Positions 41,600 through 52,828 of a stretch of 64,000 nt of DNA are shown piece after piece. The stretch is from NCBI GenBank assembly GCA_030704615.1, contig CM060731.1, positions 95,646,756 to 95,710,755 on the forward strand, in the 5' to 3' direction. The notes under the pieces were generated by a model that saw only the letters and a program-made list of their open reading frames with translations, did not search any database and was not told where the DNA came from. This stretch comes from Takakia lepidozioides. Its lineage: Eukaryota; Streptophyta; Takakiopsida; Takakiales; Takakiaceae. Both the position numbers and the translations under genes were made by a program. Within the stretch, counting starts at the first letter, position 1; every line of letters starts with the position of its first letter.

Positions 41600-42390
41600 T
41601 TGCTCAACAGAAACATGTGAAACAATACGACCATACTACTAGGGATGGCAAACCACGTGGGTAAGCCAAGCCCAAAGGCCTATGCAAGAAGACCCTGTCA
41701 GTCAGACCTATGGTACAGTCAGCTGAATCGCATGCCTCATACCAGCGACCCTATGATAAATACCTGAATATTAGGAAGGAAGAACTCACCCTGCTAGATG
41801 AATCTGACGTGGAGGCTGAAGTGTCTAAGGCCATGTCAAAAGCATGAAGAATGTCCGAACAAAACAATGTTAGGCATAAACTTCCCTGAACTCGTTTCCA
41901 GTTTGTGACATGGGTGAGGACTTTGAGGATGATCCGAAGGGCAGACCTACCCTTGGCACTAGACTGAAAATTTAACCTCCGGATGGGGAGTCTACCTTTG
42001 AACAATAAACAGATGCAGAGAGGAAAGGGAGATTGTCGATGCTCACTGGTGTGGGTGGCCTGAAGACAATGTCCATTTTGTGATACAAGTTTGGGGTATT
42101 CTCATCAGAGAGCGACCCTCTTCAGGACCATCAAGAACATAGTCCCTGCACCTCTGTTCACCAACTATCAATATCTCAAGGCTGAGTCTAAAGCGGTGGG
42201 CCCTGTTGGGGTCTCATTGCTTGGTAGCCCACATACAACAAAACTGATGAACGTGTGAAGGGCTTTCTAAAAGGAATCTGGAAAGCCTGAACTAATGTTT
42301 ATAACACAGTAAGTCCTACTAATGGAGTGAGCCCCTCATTCTAATGGCAGACAGTTAATTAACTGTCTAGAAGATCTTCAGCTTTTCACC
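41600..42390. other. Unassigned spacer between the CACTA-type gene and LINE
   Basis: No frame that I can support. TTAATTAACTGTCTAGAAG near 42,353 marks the approach to LINE coding sequence. Confidence 0.3.
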
Positions 42391-43024
42391 TTGAATATCA
42401 GGACAAGAGGTGACCAAGTGCAGTGGACTCGTGAGAAATCCCAAACTGGGGAACGCTCCATTGTGGATTATATCATAATGGACAAAAATTTGTTCCCCCA
42501 GTGTACGAATGTGTTGATCGACAGAACTGATATTGCTACCTCTGACCAGTTCCTGGTTTGGAATGAGATCAAAAGGTGTTTTCCCAACACCAAGAGATAT
42601 GTGAAACATTCGATTCGGAAGTGGTGCATAGAAAAACTTCATAATGAGGAGGTCACGGTTGAGTATGTCCAGGCCTTGCAAGAGGCTCTCCCTCTCGATG
42701 CAATCGCTCCAAGAACTTCAGTCTCGCTCTGATAACGCAAGAAATGAAGTTGAAAGAGCAGGGGACTCTTGGGAGAGTTTCGTTTCCTCCGTGGTTGACA
42801 AGATCATTGGGATGAAACTAATTGTCTGTGCTAGAGCTGTTAATTGGTGGACCAATGAGATTAAACTCAAGATAGCTGAGAGACGAGCCCTCTATAAAGA
42901 GTGCTGCAATTTGGAAACCAACAGAGAATTGTGGGCGAGGTACTACCAGCTCCGTAAAGATATCAATCAGCTTGTTAGGTCTCAGAATCCTAAATTATAC
43001 TGGGACAAGTTATATAGTGTTTGA
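42391..43024 (+). pseudogene. LINE fragment 1: endonuclease end and linker
   Basis: The 113-residue frame ends an APE-type endonuclease: WTREKSQTGERSIVDYIIMD and IATSDQFLVWNEI. The invariant SDH of this nuclease reads SDQ, so the catalytic His is lost. The overlapping frame 42,644-43,024 continues into the linker before RT (CCNLETNRELWARYYQLRKD). The element then stops at 43,024, before RT. Confidence 0.75.
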
Positions 43025-43029
43025 AACTC

Positions 43030-43650
43030 GGAACTTTGGTGCAGATCGCAAACCTGCTGATGGGTTGGGGAGTTTGCAGGGTGCTTTGCGCGCTTTCTCT
43101 TTGTTGGGGCTTCTTTCATCGTTTCCATCTCTGACTCCGAGCTGGTCTCATTCAAGTCTTCATGTGCGGCATAATCTTGGTCTCGCTGCAATTCTTGCTC
43201 TCGTGCCTCCTCTGTGTCTGACTCCGCTACCACCTGCGCTTCCTCCTCTTGCTCTACCTCTTTCTCCCGTTGTGACATTGCAGAGTGCAGGAGTTGAACT
43301 CTGTGACTTCGGCAAGGAGGACCTGTGTGTTTGAGGATTTCCTCAACGAGGCGTTTAGGGCGACTCAATCTCGCTTCGACGCTGCAAAGAAGAAGAAGAA
43401 AGACAATGTCAGCAGCAGCAAAACCCTAACATATCCTCTCTGCAGGTTTGGAGCTTTTAATGCGGTTTCATGGCTAGGGCTAGGTAGGGCATATGAAAAA
43501 ACGCAAGTTCGGACCTCTTTGCAATGTCATAGATCTTCAGTCGTGCGAAGAATGCCTTGTTCTCCGCTTGACGCTTTGCTCGTTCTACCTCCCTCGCTGT
43601 AGGCTTGCGCCCTGGTGTAACTTCTGGACACTCTATGTCTGTCTCCATTT
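43030..43650 (-). CDS. Hypothetical acidic ORFs between the LINE pieces
   Basis: Two minus-strand frames, 42,982-43,368 (very Glu-rich: QREKEVEQEEEAQVVAESD) and 43,457-43,648 (METDIECPEVTPGRKPTARE), separated by an intron-like stretch. They may be exons of a small transposon-borne gene. No domain is recognised. Confidence 0.25.
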
Positions 43651-43677
43651 CCTGACGAGTCTCACTCAGTCGCCAAG

Positions 43678-43870
43678 ATGATCCCTCCTAGTGCCCATCG
43701 ATTGCAAAGGCGGACACAAGCAGAACATGACGATGACAGATTATGGAAACTAGAGGAAGCGCGAGCAAGAAGACTGGGTCTTCGGAAAATTCTATGTCCA
43801 TGCAATGCCTGTCATGGTGGGAACTGGCAAACCATTGGCCGGGCTAAGCGTCATCTGCTTTTGAACTTGC
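43678..43870 (+). pseudogene. Zinc-binding N-terminal scrap, possibly Tnp2-associated
   Basis: The start of a 108-residue frame reads LRKILCPCNACHGGNWQTIG, then RAKRHLL, a CxC-x2-C...H pattern like the transposase-associated finger at the start of CACTA Tnp2 proteins. From residue ~65 the frame passes into LINE linker sequence, so the ORF is a fusion of two elements. Confidence 0.4.
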
Positions 43871-43877
43871 GAGATCA

Positions 43878-45061
43878 GTGCTGCAAATTGAAAACTAATA
43901 AAGAGTGCTGCAAATTGAAAACTAACAAAGAATTGTGGGCTAAGTACTACCAGATCCGCAAAGATATCAATCAGCTTGTTGGAAAAACTGTTCCTATGAT
44001 TTAAGACAACCCTGATGAATTGGAGTATATTTCAAAGGCTTACAACGCTCCCATTAGTTCTTCTGAGATTGTGGAAGCAATTGAGCATTTAAACGGATAT
44101 GAAGCTGGTGGACCTGATGGCATTGTCAACGAGCTTATCAAGCACGGTGACGATCCCATGATAGAGACCCGTGTACTTCTATTTAACCTTATGATCCCCT
44201 TCCGCTGGCGACAGGGGGTCATTGTCAATCTTTACAAGAAAGGTGACAGAGAAGAACCGGGGAACTACCGAGGCATCACGCTCCTCAATGCAGTTGGTAA
44301 GATATTTTGCAGAGTTATAAGTACTCCTCTCGAGGTTGATCTGGAATCTAGAGGTTGTTTCCACGAAGGCCAAGCTGGCTTTTGCCGAAACAGGGGCTGT
44401 GTGGATCATATCTTCACTCTAAGCCAGATTATCCAGGGAAGGAAAAAAGAAGGGAAACCCACTTTTGTTTTTTCTTTGGATGTCAAAAAGGCTTATGACA
44501 CAGTGTGGAGAGACGGTCTATGGCTCCGACTCTGGTCATGTGGGATCAAGGGAAAGATGTGGAGAGTTGTCCATAACTTGTATGCTCACACCAAAAGTTG
44601 TGTCACTGTTAATGGACATGTCTAACTTCTTTGACATAGACCAAGGTGTAGCTCAAGGATGTACCCTCTCCCCTCTGCTCTTCAATGTTTTCATCAATCA
44701 ACTCCTCGAGGATGTGGAAAGTGAGGGATTTGGGTTAAGGATGGGTGATGCCACCATACCAGCCCTTATGTTTGCGGATGGCTTCGCAGGCATAGGGGAG
44801 ACTCCTTCCAATCTCCAGGAGTTGATTGATTGCATGAAGAGATACTTTGACCTTTGGGGGCTAGAGGCTAATGTCAGTAAATGTGCAGTGGTGGCATTCA
44901 ACGACAGAGGAGAGGGAGGAGGTGATCTCAAGTGGCAGTGGGGAAGCCAAGATATTCTGGTCCTCCCTCCCTACACATTTCTTGGTGTTGAGTTTTCCTC
45001 CAACTATAATTGGGATGCACTTATTCGGAAAGTTGTTCAAACTGGCAAGCGCAAAGCATGT
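43878..45061 (+). pseudogene. LINE fragment 2: linker and reverse transcriptase
   Basis: It begins with a short internal duplication (ECCKLKTNK twice) and the linker KELWAKYYQIRKDINQLV, then RT: GYEAGGPDGIVNELIKHG, EEPGNYRGITLLNAVGKIF, FHEGQAGFCRNRGCVDHI and SLDVKKAYDTVWRDGLW. A frameshift at about 44,620 moves to the frame with GVAQGCTLSPLLFNVFINQL. The catalytic box reads MFADGFAG instead of FADD, so the enzyme is dead. It ends abruptly at 45,061 against PPR sequence; there is no 3' end or poly-A. Confidence 0.85.
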
Positions 45062-46304
45062 TGACAAGGGTGTTGAGTAGAAACATATTTGGCGTGCACT
45101 TTGGATAATGTGAGTGTGCACCTGCTTTCTAGCTTAAGGCCTTTCATCTTGATGCACTTATGCAAGAGACAGACATACGTATCTGAATCTGCTGAAATGC
45201 CTCCTTGGTTTAAAGTCGGTAGAGCCTCTTTCAGCTCACAAAGCATATTCACATGCCCATAAGTGCCAGAAGAGGCATTGTGGACTCCCTCTCTTGATCC
45301 TCTTCCAGAAGCTGTGATCATGGTTGAGGTGCCTGACTTTATTAACTGTGCCGCTGCAGCTATTGCCTTTGGCGATGCAACCATGCACCTCTTTGCATCT
45401 GGTAATCTGACAGGCATTCGCCTTGGTACAAGTCCAGCTCTGAAGATGTCGCCATGTGGACCTCTTTCCCATTTTCCAAAGCTGCCAGGACAATGTGCAG
45501 ATTGACATTTGGTACAATTCCAGCTTTGATGATATCCCCATGCACCTCTTTGCCCTTCTCCAGGCCAGCTGCCAGGCTTGCACAAGCATTGCGAATGCAC
45601 ACAAACATGATGTGTTTCCCCCATCATTTGCTCATAGGTCTCCAAAGCCTCCATTCCATATCCCTGCTGTGCATACCCTGGAAGCACATCATATCGCACT
45701 CCACAATACCACATGTCGTTCAGCCATAGTGTCGAACACTCCCTGTGCATCCTAGATGCACCCACATTTTGCAAAAATGTCCAGCAGGGTATTGTTCAGA
45801 ATGTCATCTGGTACAATTCCAGCTCTAAAGATGTCGCCATGCACCTCTTTCCCCATTTCCAAAGCTGCCAGGGCAGTGTTCAGATTGACATTTGGCACAA
45901 TTCCAGCTTTGATGATATCCCCATGCACCTCTTGCCCTTCTCCAGGGCTGCCAAGCTTGCACGCACATTGCAAATGCACACAAACATGATGTGCTTCCCC
46001 CATCATTTGCTCATAGCTCTCCAAAGCCTCCATCCCACATCCCTGCCGTGCATACCCTGCAAGCATCACACTCCACGACACCACATCTCGTTCAGCCATA
46101 GTTTCAAACACTCCCTTTGCATCCTAGATGCACCCACATTTTGCAAAAATGTCCAACAGGGTATTGTTCATAATGTCATCTGGTACAATTCCAGCTCTAA
46201 AGATGTCGCCATGCACCTCTTTCCCCATTTCCAGAGCTGCCAGGGCAGTGTTCAGATTGACATTTGGCACAATTCCAGCTTTGATGATATCCCCATGCAC
46301 CTCT
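45037..46304 (-). pseudogene. PPR gene fragments, minus strand, ending at a CACTA terminus
   Basis: Frames 45,037-45,774 and 45,752-46,111 carry PLS-type PPR units: RDVVSWSVMLAGYARQGCGM, EALESYEQMMGEAHHVCVHL and EVHGDIIKAGIVPNVNLNTA. The segment SGTSTMITASGRGSREGVHN matches the start of the plus-strand frame at 35,172, so both derive from one gene. At 46,304 the PPR sequence is cut by CACTACTACAG. Multiple frame changes mark it as a pseudogene; 45,752-46,304 contains two near-identical blocks about 375 bp apart. Confidence 0.75.
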
Positions 46305-46400
46305 CACTACTACAGAAACCGGTTTTTCCAACACCACCCATAGTTCACACCTGGCACTTTGAACGGCTCTTCTTACACCCATGTGAGACGAGGCAAGGTG
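46305..46400 (+). mobile_element. Second CACTA-type terminus
   Basis: CACTACTACAGAAACCGG directly follows PPR sequence ending CACCTCT (TCT is the complement of AGA). With the end at 36,654 it splits the same PPR codons (GKEVHGD), as if both were the two ends of one insertion now separated by an inversion. Confidence 0.65.
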
Positions 46401-47240
46401 TGATTTGGATCATTGTAGGAAAAGCCACATGGTGTTACAAATTTCACACTCGAATGACACCCATACGGTCAACAGATGTTGACCAAGATAATTCATATGG
46501 GGCATTTGACATGAGTGTCAAATGAGTCATGGAGTGTGAGGTGAGTGTCAGATGTCCTACAGGAATTTGGGGCAACTACATGGCGTGGCACATTGACCAT
46601 CAAGGTGGAAGATGGATGGATAAAATGACTTCCACCTCTATTCAACATGCCCTGGACGACATAACACATAGACTTTTGTTTAGAGAATTTAAAAAGTTCA
46701 AAAAGGTTATTAGGGTTATGGGGACCAACAATCCAAAAAGATGCACTGCTCATGCAGCTGACGACAATATCGTTATGAGAATGTCATACTATAATGAACA
46801 ATGTAAAACAATTGCTTTGAGAAGCTATAGATAAAACTACCACATGTCGTCTCAGAGATTTGGGAGCCCGGCAATGTCAATCCCATTTCTGTCCAGTCAA
46901 CCGTGACCCTTCACAATGAGAAGTTGAGCTGAGCACGGATTTCAATCTCTACTAGTCCAACCGTACTAGAGAAATATCCAGTGATCCTCAGACAAGGTTT
47001 TCTTCGCCACCTTACATAAATTGTTCCCAATGACTCAATCCCTGTCCACATTGTTGCTAGATTCGAGAAGCTTGGACAAAGTGCCTTGCTCTTTGTGACT
47101 GCCTCCTTTTTGAGACAGCAGGGTTTTTTTGCTACGGGTGTCCTTCACTCACAACCGTCTTTTTTACATTGCGTCCGGGATATCAATGATCACCCCAGCC
47201 TGAATTTTGCCCCACCCTATCAAGCGCCAGTGTTTTTTAA
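46401..47240. other. Probable CACTA interior and unassigned sequence
   Basis: GGTGTGATTT and TGTCAAATG-type short repeats continue to about 46,560. A 101-residue plus frame at 46,529-46,834 has no recognised motif. Nothing else is supported. Confidence 0.3.
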
Positions 47241-47690
47241 CTAGTGCTTTCCAACTCGTCTACTGAGGGCCCCACTTTCTCCCCTTCGCTGGTACATGTC
47301 AAAATCACTCCAAGAGCCATAGTGTTGGAAAATTGCCTTCACATCCTTGATGCTCCCACATTTGGCATACATGTCCACGAGGGCATTGTTCAGAATCACA
47401 TCAGGTAGAATTCCAGCTTTGACAATGAAGCCATGGACCTCTTTCCTTTTTCCAGAGCTGCCAGGTTTGCCCTTGATGCTCCCACATTTGGCATACGAGG
47501 CATTTGGCATACCCTTGATGCTCCCCACATTTGGATCGCATCTGTTACAATTCCAACTTTGGTGATGCATCCAAAGCTGCCAGACTTGCACACGCACTGC
47601 AAACGCACAATCTCGTTCAGCCATAGTGTTGAACACGCATCCTCAGTGCTCCCACATTTGCTATACATGTGTCCACCACCAGCTAACTTG
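47241..47690 (-). pseudogene. PPR fragment
   Basis: The frame contains KRKEVHGFIVKAGILPDVIL and NNALVDMYAKCGSIKDVKAI, a PLS PPR unit, with degenerate repeats of YAKCGSIKG on the upstream side. It is broken by stops. It lies downstream of the PDF-motif copies on the same strand. Confidence 0.65.
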
Positions 47691-49400
47691 CAAAATTCAA
47701 CATGGAAATTTAGGCCGATTCTAATAAGAGGGAAAAACAGGGTGAAATGTGTTGAAGAAGGTGCCCTCATTGCCTGATTTTACCAATTGTGTCGCTGCTG
47801 CTGCGGCTTCCAGTTGACCATCTACCCATGCAGGTTTCTTGTAGCTATTCTCCCACAAGGAATCATAGGCAATGTTGTGCTTGAAATGTGGCCCTCACCG
47901 ATGAATCTGGACCCACACTCTATCCCTGCTCCTTCAGCTATCCATGCCTTTGCACAAATCATGCATACATCCTTGCCTTGCTGGTAGCAGCTGACAATAA
48001 CAGCCTACATTTGTTCTAGGAAACACCCAACTCAACTTCTCAAACTAGTTCATATGCTCAATTGCATCTGCTACTCTCTGTAATCCAACAGACATTCACC
48101 TTTTTGCCACAATTGGGCCACCATTGATTAGGGTCAGAAAAGTATTCATGCCACAGCTTCATGACTGTTTAGGGTTCACTGTCACAAATGAAAGTGTGTT
48201 TGTCAGAATTCTGCCCACCCCAACAGCTCAGTCACTCCCACCCATGTAAGGTACCATGCTGTATCAAGTATAAACCCTGGAAAAGTACATGCAATAGCAG
48301 AAACCAACTCTACACCATAGCACAACTAGCTTGGTACCTCCCATGTGGAGCTTGCCTCCGCCTTCTACCATTTTGCCTCTGCCTTGCAGGTGCATTCAAG
48401 TTGGCAATGGCCAATTCAGCAATTCAAAGGCTCCATCCCACTTCACTGCTGTGCACATCCTGCAAGCATCGCGCTCCACGACACCACATCTTGTTCAGCC
48501 ATGGTGTTGAACACTCCCTAAACTTGACCAAATCAGAAAAGTATTCATTCCACACCTTCTCCTCATCTCTTGTACCTGTTTCTGGATACTTTCCTGTTGT
48601 CACATTGGCAGTATCATGTCAAAGTCACTCCAATCTATCAAAGATTCAGTCAACCAGCTAACTTGCATAATTCAACATGGTGATAAGGGGGAAAAACAGG
48701 CTGAAATGTGTTGAAGAAGGTGCCCTCATCGCCTGATTTTACCAATTGTGCCGCTGCTGCTGCGGCTTCCAGTTGACCATCCACCCATGCAGGTTTCTTG
48801 TACCAATCCTTCCACAAGGAATCATAGGCAATGTTGTGCTTGAAATGTGGCCCTCTTGGATGAATCTGGACCCACACTCTATCCCTGCTCCTTCAGCTAT
48901 CCATGCCTCTCACAAATCATGCATACATCTTTGCCTTGCTGGTAGCAACTGACAATAACAGCCTACATTTGTTCAAGGAAACACCCAACTCAACTTCTCA
49001 CACTAGTTCCTATGCTCAATTGCATCTGCTACTCTCTATAATCCAACATGCATTCACCTTTTTCCCACAATTGGGCCACCATTGATTAGGGTCAGAAAAG
49101 TATTCATGCCACAGCTTCATGACTGTTTAGGGTTCACTGTCACAAATGAAAGTGTGTTTGTCAGAATTCTGCCCACCCCAACAGCTCAATCACTCCCACC
49201 CATGGAAGGTACCATGTTGTATCAAGTCTAAACCCTGGAAAAGTACATGCAATAGCAGAAACCAACTCTACACCATAGCACAACTGGCTTGGTACCTCCC
49301 ATGTGGAGCTTGCCTCCGCCTCTACCATTTCGCCTCTGCCTTGCAGGTGCATTCAAGTTGGCAATGGCCAATTCATCTGCCTCACTCAAAGGAACACAAA
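47690..49400 (-). repeat. Tandem duplication (about 700 bp, offset ~960) with Tnp2 tail and PDF-like motif
   Basis: Copy 1 (47,690-48,430) and copy 2 (48,655-49,400) are similar over long stretches. Reading the minus strand, each starts with the end of the Tnp2-type protein (ELAIANLNAPARQR), then a half motif HEYFSDPNQWWPNCGKKVNA (copy 2, about 49,040-49,115), then intron-like sequence, then VWVQIHPRGPHFKHNIAYDS and LWKDWYKKPAWVDG. Together these resemble the PDF motif of OSB single-strand DNA-binding proteins. The 75-residue frame 48,650-48,877 covers the second half in copy 2. Confidence 0.7.
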
Positions 49401-51889
49401 CAACAAGCTCAGTCATGATGTTATGAGGAAATTCAGGAGGCACCATGCCTACATAAATGTCTCCCTCACCCAGTGCCACTTCTGTAATATCGTGAACCAC
49501 TCGTCGGGATCGAGGGTCCTTGTGAAGGACCACCTTCCAGTTCCCTCGTGAACTTTTTTCATTCGAGAAAAAAACTTGCTCCACCTGACTAGGGAATGTC
49601 CAGGGCTGCTCCATCCCAGGCAACATGCGACTAAAGTCAACCAAGAGAAAGCCATAATCATCTCGTTTCATGGTGGCATTCCGGCCCACCATGTGTGACC
49701 TCACCCATGTACACAAGAACAGAATTGGGTGAAGAATTCCGTAATCCAGTTGAATTATTTCTCTTACAACACCCACATATTCCAATTGGGATAACACTCG
49801 TCTGGACATACCTGCTCTGTTTTTGCTTTCCTGATGGAATACTTGAGCAACTCCAGAATCAAATGTCACCCTGTCTCTGGCGCCCGTCCCATCACTTATT
49901 GCTCGAAAGTGATTGCCGTAAGCATACATGGACTTGAAGCCCAATGACTGTACTGCTGGTGGTATACATAAATGGCATATGTCCAAATCATAGGACTCAC
50001 CCGAACTCACCTTGCGTTGGACAGCACCTTCAATCCATTCATGGAATGGAGCCAGTAAGCACATATCTGTTGGGTATGGAATTTCTCCATTGTGGTGGTC
50101 TTGGTCTTGTCCACAAAGGTATGCTGTTCTGAACTCAGTGCGGGATGCTTCTATGAGTGCCATCTCCTCTTCATAGGCCCTGTCCAAATGAGAATTGCAA
50201 ATTAGGATTACAGCTTATACCATTGGCAGAAATGAAACACACAGGATATGATAAGCAACATACTTACTCAAGGAATGGTTTCATGCAATCTGTGTTGTGC
50301 AAAATATACTCGTGTGCACTGTCTCGTTCTTGAATGGTGAGGACTCGTACAGTTCCCAATCCTTCAACCACCTCCCCACTAAGTGAGTCTTCTTCATTGG
50401 AGTCCCACACCCTTCGGCTTGTAGCATGAAATTCAGCCATATACTCAGTTAGAAACCCTAGGGCCTCATCCAAAGCATACCCTTCCGCCATGCTCCCTTC
50501 AGGTCGGCTCATATTCCTTACATAGCCTTTTAATGTCTTCATATACCGTTCCATAGGATGCATCCAACGGCTAGACACGGGACCACACACCTCCAATTCG
50601 TCCACAAGGTGTACAAGCAAGTGAGTCATGATATCAAAAAATGACGGAGGGAATTCTTTCTCCAGCAGACACATAGTGATTGCAACATCTTCTTTTAAGG
50701 TCGGTACCTCAGCTGGATTAATGATCTTTGCACACACTTTTTGGAAGACTCGAGAAAGCCTCATAATTGCCATCCATGGACCCTTTCCCAATACCCCTCG
50801 AATGCAAAGAGGTAAAATCTGCTGCATCATTACATGGTAGTCATGGGTTTTCATTGTAGACAGTTTATTGTCAGCCACATGTTTCTGGAATGTGGCAGCA
50901 TAACCTGTGGCCTTTACTGCAGCCAATGTTTCCAAAAACAGCACCTTCTCATCTTCAGTAAGAACATATGGGGCAAAAGGCTTGACCAACTTGTTCGGGT
51001 GAGAGGGATGGGGTCTCAACCACAAGTGTTCATGAATGACATTGAGTTCCATATCCTTCCTAGATGTGGCTATGTCCTTCTCCCCAAGAATGGTTCTCAG
51101 CACATTCTCACACAATTTTTTTTCACAATGCATCACATCCAGTGTGTATCGGATGAGTAAGTCTTTCCAGTATGGCAATTGGTTCAAAACAGTGACCCGT
51201 TTCATGCCATGTTCCTTTGAAGGGTCCAGTTTTCCCCCCTCAGCCCCTCCCATTGCGAGATACAACTCTCTGGTTGTAGCCCGGTCAAATTGCTCACTTG
51301 CAGTGACCACCATAGGAGCTGCTCTATGTTCCACATGTCCATTAAAGTGGGACGAGTCTGGTGTCTTCGTACCCACCACATAACGACATGCCTGACATTT
51401 TGGACAAACCTCCAAATTTTGAAGCTCCCTTCTGAACAACACACAACCTTTCGGACATGCATGTATACTCTCGTAATGAAGCCCGAGTTCCATTATGAGT
51501 TGTTTTGCCTCATAGTGGGACTTTGGCAGGCAATTGTCTGCTGGCAACAGTTGTCTTCCTAACAATGTAAGGAGTTCATCGACAAAGGTGTTTGACACAC
51601 CATGGGTTTGACAAGCATTTAACAGCAGTAAGGTAGCAGACAATCGAGAGGAAGAACTCCCTACATACAAAGCCCTGGATGCCTCCTGCTCAAAACGTAA
51701 GGCACTCGCTGCACCACGATCACCATCGCTCTTCAGTCCACCATCAGTCTGCTCTGGCACTCCATCTGTGTCCCATTGGCCCTGTGTTCCATCTCCCGGT
51801 TCCTCATGTGCATCACCACTTTGCACCCCATTATCTGTAGTTGCGAATGTCTCCCGGAGCATTCTAAGCATGTCAAGATTACGATCCAA
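49228..51889 (-). pseudogene. CACTA (En/Spm) Tnp2-type transposase lacking its catalytic core
   Basis: The upstream frame (50,264-51,889, 541 residues) has the Tnp2 N-terminal region with HACPKGCVLFRRELQNLEVC and PKCQACRY, then jumps to YTLDVMHCEKKLCENVLRTI, ending in the DUF4218-like region (GPWMAIMRLSRVFQKVCAKI; FDIMTHLLVHLVDELEVCGP; SRWMHPMERYMKTLKGYVRN). The several hundred residues normally between CPKC and DVMH, which carry the DDE core, are missing. The next frame (49,228-50,187, 319 residues) is DUF4216-like (LVDFSRMLPGMEQPWTFPSQ; VEQVFFSNEK). An intron-like gap at 50,180-50,270 separates them. Both frames are open, so this looks like a clean internal deletion derivative. Confidence 0.85.
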
Positions 51890-52129
51890 GGTATCAGGAC
51901 CACCTGCAGGGCTGGTTTCCGTTCTAAAACCCTCATGTTCGTCTCCAGAGTTTTCCTGCTTATAAGCATATCAGCCCACATGTCAATCCACAATAAGATG
52001 GGGAGTTTAGGGTTGGAAATGGTGGATGTGGAACGTGCCATAATACAGGCACGTGGCAATAGGAAAACGAGCATGTACAATACTCTACACCTTACAACAA
52101 TCCCGCTACCAGGAATTTGAACTGTTTCT

Positions 52130-52740
52130 TATAATTTCAAAGTATGCATCAGGGTTAAGGGAAGAGAATCCATAGATATGCACCGGGAGTTCTTGCGGGG
52201 CATCATGGATACTCACCAAGTGTTCAACAAAATGCCTCAACGATCTTTCATCACGGGGAACACGATGCTTGCAGGGTGTGCATAGCAGAGGCATGGTATG
52301 GAGGCCTTGGAGAATGTGGTGAGGGCACCTTCTTCTTCGACCTATTTCAGCTTGTTCTTCCCTCTCATCAGACTCGGCCCTGAATTTACATATTGAATTG
52401 TCAAGGACAATGTGGTGAGGGCACCTTCTTCTTCGACCTATTTCAGCCCATTTTGCCCTCTCATCAGACTCAGCCTTGAGATGCATATTGAATTCTGTAA
52501 GTTAGCTCGTTGGGTGGATCTCTGGTGGTTTGGAATGACTATGACAAGTAACTGCCGATGTGGCAGCAGGAAAGTATCCAAAACAGATAACAGAGATGAG
52601 GAGAAGGTGTGGAATGAATACTTTGTTGACCCCAGTGAATGGTGGAACAACCGAGGCAAAAAGTTGAATGCCTATTAGATGACAGAGAGTAACAGATGCA
52701 ATTCAGCATAGGAACTAGTGTGATTGGGTGTTTCCTAGGT
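52130..52740 (+). pseudogene. PPR and PDF-motif fragment
   Basis: 52,170-52,310 reads as PPR remnant (PRVFNKMPQRSF-like, TMLAGCA, GMEALEN). GGTGAGGGCACCTTCTTCTT occurs twice, at about 52,319 and 52,412, as part of a ~93-bp direct repeat. The frame 52,412-52,678 ends with KVWNEYFVDPSEWWNNRGKK, the first half of the PDF-like motif. It is followed by ATGATTTGTGCAGAGGCATG, also present near 34,998. Confidence 0.55.
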
Positions 52741-52828
52741 TGTCATTGTCAGCTGCTAGCAGCAAGGGCAAAGATGAATGCATGATTTGTGCAGAGGCAT
52801 GGATAGCTGATGAGTAGCTGAATGCCAC

